From: Rhizobiaceae bacterium
GTDB taxonomy: Bacteria; Pseudomonadota; Alphaproteobacteria; Rhizobiales; Rhizobiaceae
Direction: 5' to 3'
Assembly (NCBI GenBank): GCA_023953845.1
Contig: JAMLJC010000002.1
Span: forward strand, 744,001-808,000
Length of the DNA stretch: 64,000 bases
Position 1 is the stretch's first letter; every line of letters begins with the position of its first letter. A program made the translations under genes and the position numbers. Below the pieces are notes generated by a model that made no database searches, was not told where the DNA came from, and saw only the letters and a program-made list of their open reading frames with translations. Positions 1 to 8,939 of this stretch are shown here, piece after piece.

Positions 1-25
1 GCGCATCATCGGATCGATGGTGCGC
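1..25 (+). other. Hairpin upstream of tsf
   Basis: The arms GCGCATCATC and GATGGTGCGC pair over 10 bp with one G-T wobble around a 5-base loop. No T-run follows. It sits in the leader of tsf, probably in the rpsB-tsf gap (rpsB would lie off the window). It may limit readthrough or protect the mRNA end; the function is inferred from structure only. Confidence 0.4.
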
Positions 26-51
26 CGCCGTGTTTACCAAGAGGTTTTGAG

Positions 52-975
52 ATGAGCATTTCTGCTGCACAGGTGAAGGAACTCCGCGAGCTGACCGGCG
101 CGGGCATGATGGATTGCAAGGCCGCCCTTGCCGAGACCAATGGCGATATGGAAGCCGCGGTCGACTGGCTGCGCAAGAAGGGTATCGCCAAGGCTGACAA
201 GAAAGCCGGCCGTACCGCCGCGGAAGGCCTGATCGGCGTCGATTCTGGCCTGCGCGAGGCCGCGATCGTCGAGGTTAACTCCGAGACCGACTTCGTCGCG
301 CGCAACGAGGCCTTCCAGGAGATCGTGCGCAACGTCGCCAAGGTGGCGCTCGCCCATGACGGCGACCACGCGAAGTCTTCGGCTGCCAAGTATCCGCATT
401 CGGACAAGTCCGTGGCCGACACGGTGAAGGATGCCGCCGGCACCATCGGTGAGAATTTGAGCTTCCGCCGCTCGGCCAAGCTCAGCGTTCCGACTGGCGC
501 CGTTGCGACCTATGTCCACAATTCGGTCGCCGACAATCTCGGCAAGCTCGGCGTGCTCGTTGCGATCGAGACCACCGGCGATGCGGCGAAGGCAGGCGCT
601 TTCGCTCGTCAGGTCGCCATGCATGTCGCGGCCACCAGCCCGCTTGCGCTCAGCGAGGCCGAGGTCGATCCGGCCGCCGTCGAGCGCGAGAAGGCCATCT
701 TTTCTGAGCAAGCCCGTGCTTCCGGCAAGCCGGAGAACATCATTGAGAAGATGGTCGAAGGCCGTCTGCGCAAGTTCTACGAGGAGGTCGTGCTGGTGAA
801 GCAGGCTTTCGTCATGAATCCCGACCTGACGGTCGAGAAGGCGCTGAAGGAAGCCGAGAAGGAAATCGGCGCGCCGGCGAAGATCACCGGCTTCATCCGC
901 TTCGCGCTCGGCGAGGGCATCGAGAAGGAGGCGAGCGACTTCGCGGCCGAGGTCGCGGCGGCGGTGAAGAAGTAA
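52..975 (+). CDS. tsf: Elongation factor Ts
   Basis: Guanine-nucleotide exchange factor that recycles EF-Tu-GDP to EF-Tu-GTP in the cytoplasm. The 307-residue product has the N-terminal UBA-like domain (about 1-55, with LRELTGAGMMDCKAAL) and the EF-Tu-contacting motif TDFVAR at 79-84, followed by the two core subdomains. The length is normal for the family. The start is set by an AGAGG-like ribosome site a few bases upstream. It is the first gene of the tsf-pyrH-frr-uppS-cdsA string conserved across proteobacteria, so translation, nucleotide and envelope genes are likely co-regulated. Confidence 0.97.
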   Translation: MSISAAQVKELRELTGAGMMDCKAALAETNGDMEAAVDWLRKKGIAKADKKAGRTAAEGLIGVDSGLREAAIVEVNSETDFVARNEAFQEIVRNVAKVALAHDGDHAKSSAAKYPHSDKSVADTVKDAAGTIGENLSFRRSAKLSVPTGAVATYVHNSVADNLGKLGVLVAIETTGDAAKAGAFARQVAMHVAATSPLALSEAEVDPAAVEREKAIFSEQARASGKPENIIEKMVEGRLRKFYEEVVLVKQAFVMNPDLTVEKALKEAEKEIGAPAKITGFIRFALGEGIEKEASDFAAEVAAAVKK

Positions 976-1007
976 CGCCGCATCAATCGCTTCCTGCGTA
1001 TTGCTGA

Positions 1008-1037
1008 AAGGGCGTCGCGTGACATCGCGGCGCCCTT
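1008..1037 (+). terminator. Strong hairpin between tsf and pyrH
   Basis: AAGGGCG-T-CGCG pairs with CGCG-G-CGCCCTT, a 12-bp stem with one G-T pair around the 6-base loop TGACAT. No clear T-tract follows, so it may be a partial terminator or an mRNA processing or stability element that separates rpsB-tsf from pyrH-frr. Structure is seen directly; function is inferred. Confidence 0.5.
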
Positions 1038-1078
1038 CGTGTATCGCAGCACCGCATCCAGCGAATCCAAGGAAGACA

Positions 1079-1801
1079 ATGACGGCGAAGCCCCTCTATC
1101 GGCGTGTGCTCCTCAAGGCGTCGGGAGAGGCCCTCATGGGCCGTCAGGGGTTCGGCATCGATGTCGAGGTGGTGGACCAGATCGCCTCCGACATTGCCGA
1201 GGCGCGTGCGCTCGGCGTCGAGGTCGGTGTCGTCATCGGCGGCGGCAATATTTTTCGCGGCGTCGCCGTTGCCTCCAAGGGTGGGGACCGCGTTACCGGC
1301 GACCACATGGGCATGCTCGGCACGGTCATCAACTCGCTGGCGCTGCGCACCTCGCTCGTGAAGCTTGGCGTCGATACGGTCGTCCTGTCGGCCATCGCCA
1401 TGCCGGAGCTCTGCGAGGGCTTTTCGCAACGTCAGGCGACAGCCTATATGGACGCCGGGAAAGTGGTGATCTTCGCCGGCGGCACGGGAAATCCTTTCTT
1501 CACGACCGACAGCGCCGCCGCGTTGCGCGCGGCCGAGATCGGCGCCGATGCCCTGTTCAAGGGCACGCAGGTCGACGGCATCTATTCGGCCGACCCGAAG
1601 AAGGACCCGAACGCCACGCGCTACGATAGGATCACTCACCAGCAGGTCCTGGAGCAGGGCCTGTCGATCATGGATACCGCCGCAATTGCCCTTGCGCGGG
1701 AAAACCACATCCCGATAATTGTCTTCTCGATCCACGAGAAAGGCGGCTTCGGGGAAATTTTGAAGGGCGCGGGACGCTGCACGGTCGTAGCTGACGCCTG
1801 A
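1079..1801 (+). CDS. pyrH: UMP kinase
   Basis: Phosphorylates UMP to UDP in pyrimidine nucleotide synthesis; a hexameric amino-acid-kinase-fold enzyme usually controlled by GTP and UTP. With the ATG at 1079 the product is 240 residues, typical for PyrH, beginning with the phosphate-binding segment KASGEALMG (13-21) and carrying GGGNIFRG near 54-61. DALFKGTQVDGIY and ADPKKDP in the C-terminal half are family hallmarks. The reading frame stays open upstream to 1001, but that extension does not resemble PyrH. Next gene frr is 31 bp downstream. Confidence 0.96.
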   Translation: MTAKPLYRRVLLKASGEALMGRQGFGIDVEVVDQIASDIAEARALGVEVGVVIGGGNIFRGVAVASKGGDRVTGDHMGMLGTVINSLALRTSLVKLGVDTVVLSAIAMPELCEGFSQRQATAYMDAGKVVIFAGGTGNPFFTTDSAAALRAAEIGADALFKGTQVDGIYSADPKKDPNATRYDRITHQQVLEQGLSIMDTAAIALARENHIPIIVFSIHEKGGFGEILKGAGRCTVVADA

Positions 1802-1832
1802 CCTGGCGGCCTCGTCGATAAAGGAGAACAAG

Positions 1833-2393
1833 ATGCCGGATGGGGCGGATTTCAAGGATTTGCAGCGGCGCATGGACGGCGCCATCAGCGCCTTCAAGCA
1901 TGACATTGCGTCGCTGCGCACGGGCCGCGCATCGAGCAACCTGCTCGATGCGGTTCAGGTGCAGGCCTATGGTACCAGCATGCCGATCAACCAGGTCGCG
2001 AACGTCTCGGTGCCGGAGCCGCGCATGATCTCGGTGTCCGTATGGGACAAGAGCATGGTCGGCGCTGTTGACCGTGCGATCCGCGAGGCCAATCTCGGCT
2101 TCAATCCGATCATGGACGGAACGACGCTGCGCATCCCGCTGCCGGAGCTCAACGAGCAGCGCCGCAAGGAGCTGGTCAAGATCGCCCACGGCTATGCCGA
2201 GAACGCCCGTGTCGCCATCCGCCACGTTCGTCGCGACGGCATGGAGCACCTCAAGAAGTCGGAGAAGGACGGCGCCATCAGCCAGGACGATCATCGCGTC
2301 CAGCAGGATCGCGTGCAGAAGATGACGGACGAGACCATTCAGATGGTCGACAGTCTGCTTTCGGAAAAAGAAGCTGAGATCATGCACGTTTAG
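1833..2393 (+). CDS. frr: Ribosome recycling factor
   Basis: Works with EF-G to split post-termination ribosomes. The 186-residue length matches RRF, and the sequence shows the family pattern: an N-terminal helix, the central beta domain around SVWDKSMVGAVDRAI, and the three-helix bundle with RRKELVKIAHGYAENARVAIRHVRRD near 110-135. An AAGGAG ribosome site lies just upstream of the ATG. It sits in the usual place after pyrH and before uppS. Confidence 0.97.
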   Translation: MPDGADFKDLQRRMDGAISAFKHDIASLRTGRASSNLLDAVQVQAYGTSMPINQVANVSVPEPRMISVSVWDKSMVGAVDRAIREANLGFNPIMDGTTLRIPLPELNEQRRKELVKIAHGYAENARVAIRHVRRDGMEHLKKSEKDGAISQDDHRVQQDRVQKMTDETIQMVDSLLSEKEAEIMHV

Positions 2394-2432
2394 GCCGCAT
2401 TTTGTGGCCTGCCGTCCGGTTGAAGGGCAGGG

Positions 2433-3152
2433 ATGACCATACCCGCTCATATAGCGATCATCATGGACGGCAACGGACGCTGGGCGAAGGCGCGCGGCCT
2501 GCCGCGTCTTGCCGGTCATCGGGCCGGCGTCGAGGCGCTGCGCCGCACGGTGCGCGCCGTTGGCGACGCCGGGATTAGCTGGCTCACCGTCTACGCCTTC
2601 TCGTCGGAAAACTGGTCGCGGCCGAAATCGGAAGTCAGCGACCTGATGGGTCTCCTGAAGATCTATATCCGCCGCGATCTGGCGGAGCTTCATCAGAGCG
2701 GCGTCCGAGTCCACGTCATCGGCGACCGCGAGGGACTGGCGCCCGACATCCGCGCGCTGCTGACAGAGGCCGAAATGCTGACGGCCGGCAATCGCGCGCT
2801 CAATCTCGTCATCGCGTTCAACTATGGCGGTCGCGACGAGATCGCGCGCGCTGCGCAGAAGCTCGTGCGGGCCGTCCAGGCGGGCGCGGTGGCGCCGTCG
2901 GATATTTCGGAGGCGGTGTTCGCGCGCTATCTGGATACGGCGGAAATGCCTGATCCCGATCTCGTCGTCCGCACCAGCGGCGAGATCCGGCTTTCCAATT
3001 TCCTGCCATGGCAGGCGGCCTACAGCGAACTCGTCTTCCTTCCGTGCTATTGGCCGGATTTCGGCAAGGCCGATCTCGACGAGGCGCTGAGGATCTATGC
3101 CTCCCGCGAGCGCCGCTTCGGCGGCGTGACCGCACAAGGCGTGGCGTCGTGA
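2433..3152 (+). CDS. uppS: Undecaprenyl diphosphate synthase (cis-prenyltransferase)
   Basis: Makes C55 undecaprenyl diphosphate, the lipid carrier for peptidoglycan and O-antigen, from farnesyl diphosphate and isopentenyl diphosphate. The 239-residue protein has the catalytic MDGNGRWA motif with Asp12 and the C-terminal RTSGEIRLSNFLPWQ signature that binds substrate and metal. An AGGGA ribosome site precedes the ATG. Its TGA overlaps the GTG start of cdsA (GTGA), implying translational coupling. Confidence 0.97.
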   Translation: MTIPAHIAIIMDGNGRWAKARGLPRLAGHRAGVEALRRTVRAVGDAGISWLTVYAFSSENWSRPKSEVSDLMGLLKIYIRRDLAELHQSGVRVHVIGDREGLAPDIRALLTEAEMLTAGNRALNLVIAFNYGGRDEIARAAQKLVRAVQAGAVAPSDISEAVFARYLDTAEMPDPDLVVRTSGEIRLSNFLPWQAAYSELVFLPCYWPDFGKADLDEALRIYASRERRFGGVTAQGVAS

Positions 3153-3994
3153 GCGGTTCCGCCCCTGCCGGGCGTCAACTCAGCAATCTTCAGTTGCGCG
3201 TCATCTCTTCCATCGGTCTCGCCGCTGTCGTGCTCGCGCTCACCTGGTATGGCGGCATCGCCTTCAGGCTGCTTGCCGCGCTGATCGCGCTTGCGATCCT
3301 TTACGAATGGTCGCAGATGTCCATGAGGCCGGGCGGCGGCGCCATCAGGGTTGCCGCCTTCGCGATGCTCGCCATCGCGATGCTGGCGATGCTAGCCGGA
3401 TACTCCGCCGAGATCGTGATCATCGCGCTGGTGGCCGCCGCCGCTCTCGTCTTTGCCTTCGGCAAGGCGACGGGACAGGGGGGCGAAACCGCGCTGAGCC
3501 TTGCCTATGCCGGCGCTTCGGGGTTGTCGCTCGCGTTCCTCCGGGGGGCGGATACCAACGGCCTGATCGCGATCCTCTTCCTTTTCGCCGTCGTGTGGGC
3601 AACGGACATCCTTGCCTATTTCGTCGGTCGTGCGGTCGGCGGGCCAAAGCTTGCGCCTGCCATATCCCCCGGCAAGACGTGGAGCGGTGCGATCGGCGGC
3701 GCAGCCGGCGGCGTGCTCGGCGGCCTTGCCGTCGCTCTCGCGGCGGGGCTTGGCAACCTCCCGCTCCTCGCGCTCGTCGCCCTTCTGCTGTCTGTCGTTT
3801 CGCAAATCGGCGACCTTTTCGAGTCCGGCGTAAAGCGACGTCATGGCGCGAAGGACTCCGGCACCGTCATTCCCGGCCATGGCGGCGTGATGGACCGGGT
3901 CGACGGGCTTGTCGCGGCGGCGTTTGCTCTGTACGTCATCGGGGCGGCAACCGGCGGCCTCGACAATCCGATTCACGCGCTGTTCACCAGATAG
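3149..3994 (+). CDS. cdsA: Phosphatidate cytidylyltransferase
   Basis: Inner-membrane enzyme that makes CDP-diacylglycerol from phosphatidate and CTP, the branch point of phospholipid synthesis. With the GTG at 3149 it is 281 residues and has about seven hydrophobic segments. The C-terminal signature KRRHGAKDSG...PGHGGVMDRVD matches the CDP-DAG synthase family pattern with all acidic residues present. The frame is open upstream into uppS, but the GTGA overlap with the uppS stop is the natural start. No dxr gene lies between this gene and rseP. Confidence 0.95.
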   Translation: MSGSAPAGRQLSNLQLRVISSIGLAAVVLALTWYGGIAFRLLAALIALAILYEWSQMSMRPGGGAIRVAAFAMLAIAMLAMLAGYSAEIVIIALVAAAALVFAFGKATGQGGETALSLAYAGASGLSLAFLRGADTNGLIAILFLFAVVWATDILAYFVGRAVGGPKLAPAISPGKTWSGAIGGAAGGVLGGLAVALAAGLGNLPLLALVALLLSVVSQIGDLFESGVKRRHGAKDSGTVIPGHGGVMDRVDGLVAAAFALYVIGAATGGLDNPIHALFTR

Positions 3995-4106
3995 CGCGCA
4001 GATGCGGATTGGGTGCCGCGCGGGCGCCGCTTGAATCAAGCCACGGATTCGCCGCCATTGCGCCGTCACCTGTCACGAATCCTTGCCAGAAGCTGAGTGT
4101 GCCAAT

Positions 4107-5246
4107 TTGAGCGACATCTTCTCCGCTATCTTCAGCACCGAAGGCTTGCTGATCGGCACCATCATCCCTTTCCTCTTCGTCCTGACGGTCGTCGTCTTCG
4201 TGCACGAGATGGGCCACTATCTCGTCGGGCGCTGGTGCGGCATCGGCGTCACCGCATTCTCCATCGGCTTCGGCCCGGAACTTCTTGGCTTCAATGATCG
4301 GCATGGCACGCGCTGGAAGCTGTGCGCCATTCCGCTGGGGGGCTATGTGAAGTTCGTCGGAGACATGAGCGTCACCAGCAGTCCCGGCGGCGATACCTCC
4401 GATCTCCTGACCGAGGCCGAGCGCCGGAAGGCATTTCATGTCCAGCCGGTCTGGAAGCGCGCCGCCACGGTGGTCGCCGGGCCGCTCTTCAACTTCCTGC
4501 TAACCATCGCCGTGTTCGCGGTGCTGTTCTCGATCTACGGCAAGACGATCATGCAGCCCGTTGTCGCCGAGGTTCGTCCGGACAGTCCGGCTGCGGCGGC
4601 CGGCTTCACGCCGGGCGATCGATTCGTCTCGGTGGACGGCAATGTGGTCGAGACCTTCGCCGACCTGCAGCGCTTCGTGCAGGGCAGGGCGGGGGACGAA
4701 CTGGTCTTCGTGGTCCTGCGCGACGGCCAGGAAGTCACGCTAAAGGCCGTGCCGGAGTTGATGGAGCAGGAAGACGCGCTCGGCAACAAGGTGAAGGTTG
4801 CCGCCATCGGCGTCATCAACAACAGGGAACTGGGCGAACCGCGGCTAATCACCTACACGCCCGCCGGCGCTTTCGTGGAAGCCGTCAGGGAAACCGGCCA
4901 TGTGGTCGAACGAACCGGTCAATTTCTGAAACGCTTCGTCGTGGGCCGTGAAGACCGCTGCCAGCTTGGCGGGCCGGTGAAGATCGCGGACATGGCGGGG
5001 CGCGCGGCGAAGCTCGGTTTCGAGTGGCTGGTGCAACTTGTCGCACTGCTTTCGGTGGGCATAGGCATATTGAATCTGTTGCCGATTCCCCCTCTGGACG
5101 GGGGCCATCTGGCTTTCTATGCGGCCGAGGCGGTGATGCGGCGTCCTGTCTCCGAGCGCTTCATGGATGCGCTCTACAGGACCGGTATGTTCCTAGTTCT
5201 CGGCTTCATGGTCTTCGTCTTCTGGAACGATCTGTTCGGCTGCTGA
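4107..5246 (+). CDS. rseP: RIP zinc metalloprotease RseP/MmpA
   Basis: Inner-membrane site-2 protease that cuts transmembrane anti-sigma factors or signal-peptide remnants. The first membrane segment carries HEMGH (33-37 from the chosen start); a PDZ domain follows near EVRPDSPAAAAGFTPGD, and the second metal-binding motif is NLLPIPPLDGGHL. The start is uncertain: the frame reaches a TTG at 4083 (387 residues), but the TTG at 4107 (379 residues) places about 20 residues before the first membrane helix, as I expect for rhizobial relatives. Located directly upstream of bamA, as in many proteobacteria. Confidence 0.93.
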   Translation: MSDIFSAIFSTEGLLIGTIIPFLFVLTVVVFVHEMGHYLVGRWCGIGVTAFSIGFGPELLGFNDRHGTRWKLCAIPLGGYVKFVGDMSVTSSPGGDTSDLLTEAERRKAFHVQPVWKRAATVVAGPLFNFLLTIAVFAVLFSIYGKTIMQPVVAEVRPDSPAAAAGFTPGDRFVSVDGNVVETFADLQRFVQGRAGDELVFVVLRDGQEVTLKAVPELMEQEDALGNKVKVAAIGVINNRELGEPRLITYTPAGAFVEAVRETGHVVERTGQFLKRFVVGREDRCQLGGPVKIADMAGRAAKLGFEWLVQLVALLSVGIGILNLLPIPPLDGGHLAFYAAEAVMRRPVSERFMDALYRTGMFLVLGFMVFVFWNDLFGC

Positions 5247-5421
5247 AAGGTCAGGGAATTCCGTCACATGGCTCTGGTTGTTGAGGCTTCGTTTACCATG
5301 AGCCGGGTTTGGCGTGACGAGAAAGCCACGCCGGAACCCTTAGTAAATTCAAATTAACCAGAAGCCTTGCGTGTAGGGAAAATCCGGCTATTACGGTAGC
5401 GTGAAGACCGAGACGTCCGGA

Positions 5422-5447
5422 TTTCTCGCCGTGGGGACTTCGAGAAA
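5422..5447 (+). other. Inverted repeat just before bamA
   Basis: TTTCTCG and CGAGAAA form a perfect 7-bp inverted repeat with a 12-base spacer, ending 17 bases before the bamA ATG in a 218-bp gap after rseP. It could fold in the bamA leader or bind a regulator. No sigma-factor promoter could be assigned with confidence in this gap. Confidence 0.3.
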
Positions 5448-5464
5448 AAAGGTTTAGATGCCCG

Positions 5465-7831
5465 ATGAAGGCAACGAAGAGTTTCATGGGGGCCGTGTCG
5501 GCGCTCGCTTTAACCGCAGGCCTTGCCTTGCAAGGTGCGGTGGCGATCCAGTTGGCCACCCTGACCGAAGCGCAGGCTGCGGTCATAAGCCGGATCGAGG
5601 TTCGGGGGAATCAGCGCGTCGACGCTGAGACCGTCCGCAGCTATGTCGGCATCGCGCCCGGCCGTTCCTTCTCCAATGACGACATCGACGAGGCGGTGAA
5701 GCGGCTTTTCGCCACCGGCCTGTTTTCCGATGTGCGCGTCAACCAGGTCGGCTCGACGCTGGTCGTCGAGGTGAGCGAGCTTTCCGTCGTGAATCAGGTG
5801 CTCTTCCAGGGCAACAAGAAGATCAAGGACGCTGCTCTCGCCAGCCAGGTCCAGTTGAAGCCGCGCGGCGCCTTTTCCACTGCGACGATGGAGGCCGATG
5901 CCGAGACGATTCGGCAGGCTTATTCCCGTATCGGACGTGACGATGCGACGGTTACGCCGCAGGTCGTCGACCTCGGCGACAACCGCGTCAACGTCGTTTT
6001 CCAGATCAACGAAGGCGACCGTACCAAGATCGCCGCGATAAATTTCGTGGGCAACAGCGCGTTCCGCGACGGGCGTCTGGCCGACGTGATCTCGACCAAG
6101 CGCTCGACCTTCCTCTCGTTGCTGACGCGCGACGATATTTATGACGAGGATCGTCTGCGCGCGGACGAGGAAGCGCTTCGCCGCTTCTATTACAATCGCG
6201 GCTATGCGGACTTCCAGGTCCTGTCGGCAGTCGGCGATCTCAATCCGACGACGAACGATTACACGATCACCATCACGGTCGAGGAAGGTGAGCGCTATAC
6301 GTTCGGCGACGTGAGCGTCGAGAGCACCATTCCTGGCGTCGAGAACGATGCATTCAATTCGCTGATCGAGACGCATCCGGGCGACGTGTACAGCGCCAAG
6401 AATGTCGAGGACACCATTGTCGCGATCACCGAGCGTCTGGCGGGGATGGGTTATGCCTTCGCGCAGGTGACGCCGCGCGGTGACCGTAACTACGAGAACC
6501 GCACGATCTCAGTCGTTTATACGATCGATCAGGGCGCCCGCACCTATGTCGAGCGCATCGAAATCCGCGGCAACACCCGCACGCGCGATTACGTCATCCG
6601 CCGCGAGTTCGACATTTCCGAAGGCGACGCCTTCAATCAGGTTCTGATCCAGCGTGCGAAGCGCCGGCTCGAGGCTCTGGATTTCTTCCAGTCGGTGGAG
6701 ATTTCCACGGCTCCCGGCTCGGAGCCGGATCAGGTCATTCTGATCGTCGACGTCATGGACAAGTCGACGGGCGAGTTCTCCGTCGGCGGCGGCTACAGCA
6801 CCGGCGGCGAAACGTCGGGCGCCACGGTCGAGGGCTCGATCGTCGAGCGCAACTTTCTCGGGCGCGGCCAGTTCATCCGCCTCGCGGCTGGTGGCGGGCG
6901 CAATTCTCGCGACTATGCCATCTCCTTCACGGAGCCTTATTTCCTCGGCCGCCGCATTGCTGCCGGCTTCGACATCTATCGCCAGACGCGCGACTTCGAT
7001 GACTACAAGCGCGAGCTGAACGGCGCCACGGTCCGCTTCGGCCTCCCGATCACCGAGGCCCTGTCGACGCAGATCGCCTACAATTTCACGCAGGAAAAAT
7101 ACAAGTTCACGGACGATTGCGACGTGAACGAAAATGGCGTGATCGATGCGGGCGAATGCGACATCAGCACCGCGATCATCAACGCCGTCGAGGACAGCCC
7201 GTGGGTGAAGTCGTCGATCAGTAACACCTTCACCTACAACACGATCGATGACATGAAGAATCCGCGCCAGGGTCTCTATGCGACCTTCGGCACGGAATTC
7301 GCTGGCATCGGCGGCGACGCCAACTTCTTCAAGGTCACCGGCCGGGCGACCTATTATCGCACGCTGAGCGAGGAGATGGATATCGTCGCCTTGCTCGTCG
7401 CGGGCGCCGGCCATGTCGAACCGATCGGCGACGACGGTCTCAGGACCTTCGATCTCTTCCAGAGCAGCGACCGCATCATTCGCGGTTTCGAGTATGGAGG
7501 CATTGGTCCCGTCGACGCGCTCACGGGCGATCACCTCGGCGGCAAGACCTACTTCAATGTCAGCGCGGAAGCACAGTTCCCGATGCCGGGCATCCCGCAG
7601 AGCCTCGGCCTGCGCGGCGCGGTCTTCGCGGACGCGGCGACGCTCTTCGGCAACGACATCGAGGATGCGCCTGTTACCAATACCAAGATGGACTGGCGTG
7701 CTTCCGTTGGTGCCAGCGTGATCTGGTCGTCGCCGTTCGGGCCGCTGCGCTTCGACTACGCGGTGCCGGTCGCCAAACTCGACACCGACGACGAGCAGAA
7801 CTTCAATTTCTCGATCAGCAACAAGTTCTAG
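5465..7831 (+). CDS. bamA: Outer membrane protein assembly factor BamA
   Basis: Core of the BAM complex that folds and inserts beta-barrel proteins into the outer membrane. The 788-residue precursor starts with a signal peptide (cleavage probably after ...TEAQA near residue 38), then successive POTRA domains (first at ISRIEVRGNQRVDAETV), and a C-terminal barrel from about residue 435. Loop 6 has the signature IIRGF, a conservative form of VRGF. The last residue is Phe (ISNKF), the outer-membrane targeting signature. Lipid A genes follow, linking assembly of outer-membrane proteins and lipopolysaccharide. Confidence 0.97.
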   Translation: MKATKSFMGAVSALALTAGLALQGAVAIQLATLTEAQAAVISRIEVRGNQRVDAETVRSYVGIAPGRSFSNDDIDEAVKRLFATGLFSDVRVNQVGSTLVVEVSELSVVNQVLFQGNKKIKDAALASQVQLKPRGAFSTATMEADAETIRQAYSRIGRDDATVTPQVVDLGDNRVNVVFQINEGDRTKIAAINFVGNSAFRDGRLADVISTKRSTFLSLLTRDDIYDEDRLRADEEALRRFYYNRGYADFQVLSAVGDLNPTTNDYTITITVEEGERYTFGDVSVESTIPGVENDAFNSLIETHPGDVYSAKNVEDTIVAITERLAGMGYAFAQVTPRGDRNYENRTISVVYTIDQGARTYVERIEIRGNTRTRDYVIRREFDISEGDAFNQVLIQRAKRRLEALDFFQSVEISTAPGSEPDQVILIVDVMDKSTGEFSVGGGYSTGGETSGATVEGSIVERNFLGRGQFIRLAAGGGRNSRDYAISFTEPYFLGRRIAAGFDIYRQTRDFDDYKRELNGATVRFGLPITEALSTQIAYNFTQEKYKFTDDCDVNENGVIDAGECDISTAIINAVEDSPWVKSSISNTFTYNTIDDMKNPRQGLYATFGTEFAGIGGDANFFKVTGRATYYRTLSEEMDIVALLVAGAGHVEPIGDDGLRTFDLFQSSDRIIRGFEYGGIGPVDALTGDHLGGKTYFNVSAEAQFPMPGIPQSLGLRGAVFADAATLFGNDIEDAPVTNTKMDWRASVGASVIWSSPFGPLRFDYAVPVAKLDTDDEQNFNFSISNKF

Positions 7832-7846
7832 CGCGGTTGTATGGTT

Positions 7847-7867
7847 TCCGGGGCCTTGCGCCCCGGA
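7847..7867 (+). terminator. Hairpin between bamA and lpxD
   Basis: TCCGGGGC and GCCCCGGA form a perfect 8-bp stem with a 5-base loop in the 49-bp gap. No T-run follows and lpxD starts 14 bases later, so it more likely tunes message levels between bamA and the lpx genes than terminates fully. Confidence 0.45.
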
Positions 7868-7880
7868 GCGCAAGGTTGGC

Positions 7881-8939
7881 ATGACGGATCCCGTTTTCTT
7901 TGTGGCGGCGCGGCGGTTCACTGCCGCGGAGATCGCCATGCTGACGGGCGCTTCGCTGCTCACGCCTCAGCATGGCAATGCCGAGATCGGGTTCGTATCC
8001 TCTCTTGCCGAAGGTGGCAGGGGCGCTCTCGTGTTCGCCGATTCCAAACGCCGGCCGGCCGATGTCGCGGCGTTGGCGGCTTCCGCGATCCTCTGTTCGC
8101 AGGAACTCGCTCCCGCGATTCCGGAGGGCATCGCCGTTCTCGCGACGAAACACCCGCAGGCCGCCTTCGCCCAGGTCGGCCGGTTGCTGTTTCCGGACGC
8201 CGCATTCCCGGCTTCCATAACCGGTGAGACCGGTGTTTCCGCGCGAGCGCATATCGACCCGACCGCCCTTGTCGAAGCTGGTGCCGTGATCGAAGCCGGA
8301 GCCGTGATCGGTCCAGGAGCCGCCGTCGGCTCCGGGACGGTGATCGCGGCGAATGTCGTGGTCGGGCGGAATTGCCAGATCGGCCGCGATTGCTTTGTCG
8401 GCCCGAACGCCTCGATCCAGTACGCCTTGGTCGGCAACCGGGTCATCATTCATGGCGGCGTGCGTCTGGGGCAGGACGGCTTCGGCTATGTGCCCGGCCG
8501 GAACGGACCGGAGAAGGTGCCGCAGATCGGTCGGGTCATCATTCAGGACAATGTCGAAATCGGCGCGAACTCGACGATTGATCGAGGCGCGCTTGACGAC
8601 ACCGTGATCGGTGAGGGCACGAAGATCGACAATCTGGTGCAGATCGGCCACAACTGCCGTATCGGACGTGGCTGCATCATCGCCGGGCATTGCGGTCTGT
8701 CGGGTTCGGTGACACTGGGCGATTTCGCCATGCTAGGCGGCCGGGTCGGCGTTGCCGATCATGTGACTATCGGCGCCGGTGCTCAGGTGGCCGGCGCCTC
8801 GGGCGTGATCAGCGACATGCCTGCCGGCGCGCGTTGGGCGGGATATCCGGCGCAGCCGGTCAAGGCGCATTTCCGCGAGATCGCCATGCTGCGGTCGCTC
8901 GCGAAGTCGAAGAGGAAGAAGGAAGAGACCGATGGCTGA
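7881..8939 (+). CDS. lpxD: UDP-3-O-(3-hydroxymyristoyl)glucosamine N-acyltransferase
   Basis: Third step of lipid A synthesis: adds the N-linked 3-hydroxyacyl chain from acyl-ACP. The 352-residue protein has an N-terminal uridine-binding domain (about 1-110) and a long left-handed beta-helix of hexapeptide repeats (from AHIDPTALVEAGAVI onward). The conserved His cluster in VQIGHNCRIGRGCIIAGHCG holds the catalytic histidine. It overlaps the next gene fabZ by 8 bases, so lpxD-fabZ-lpxA-lpxI-lpxB reads as one tightly coupled operon. Confidence 0.96.
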   Translation: MTDPVFFVAARRFTAAEIAMLTGASLLTPQHGNAEIGFVSSLAEGGRGALVFADSKRRPADVAALAASAILCSQELAPAIPEGIAVLATKHPQAAFAQVGRLLFPDAAFPASITGETGVSARAHIDPTALVEAGAVIEAGAVIGPGAAVGSGTVIAANVVVGRNCQIGRDCFVGPNASIQYALVGNRVIIHGGVRLGQDGFGYVPGRNGPEKVPQIGRVIIQDNVEIGANSTIDRGALDDTVIGEGTKIDNLVQIGHNCRIGRGCIIAGHCGLSGSVTLGDFAMLGGRVGVADHVTIGAGAQVAGASGVISDMPAGARWAGYPAQPVKAHFREIAMLRSLAKSKRKKEETDG

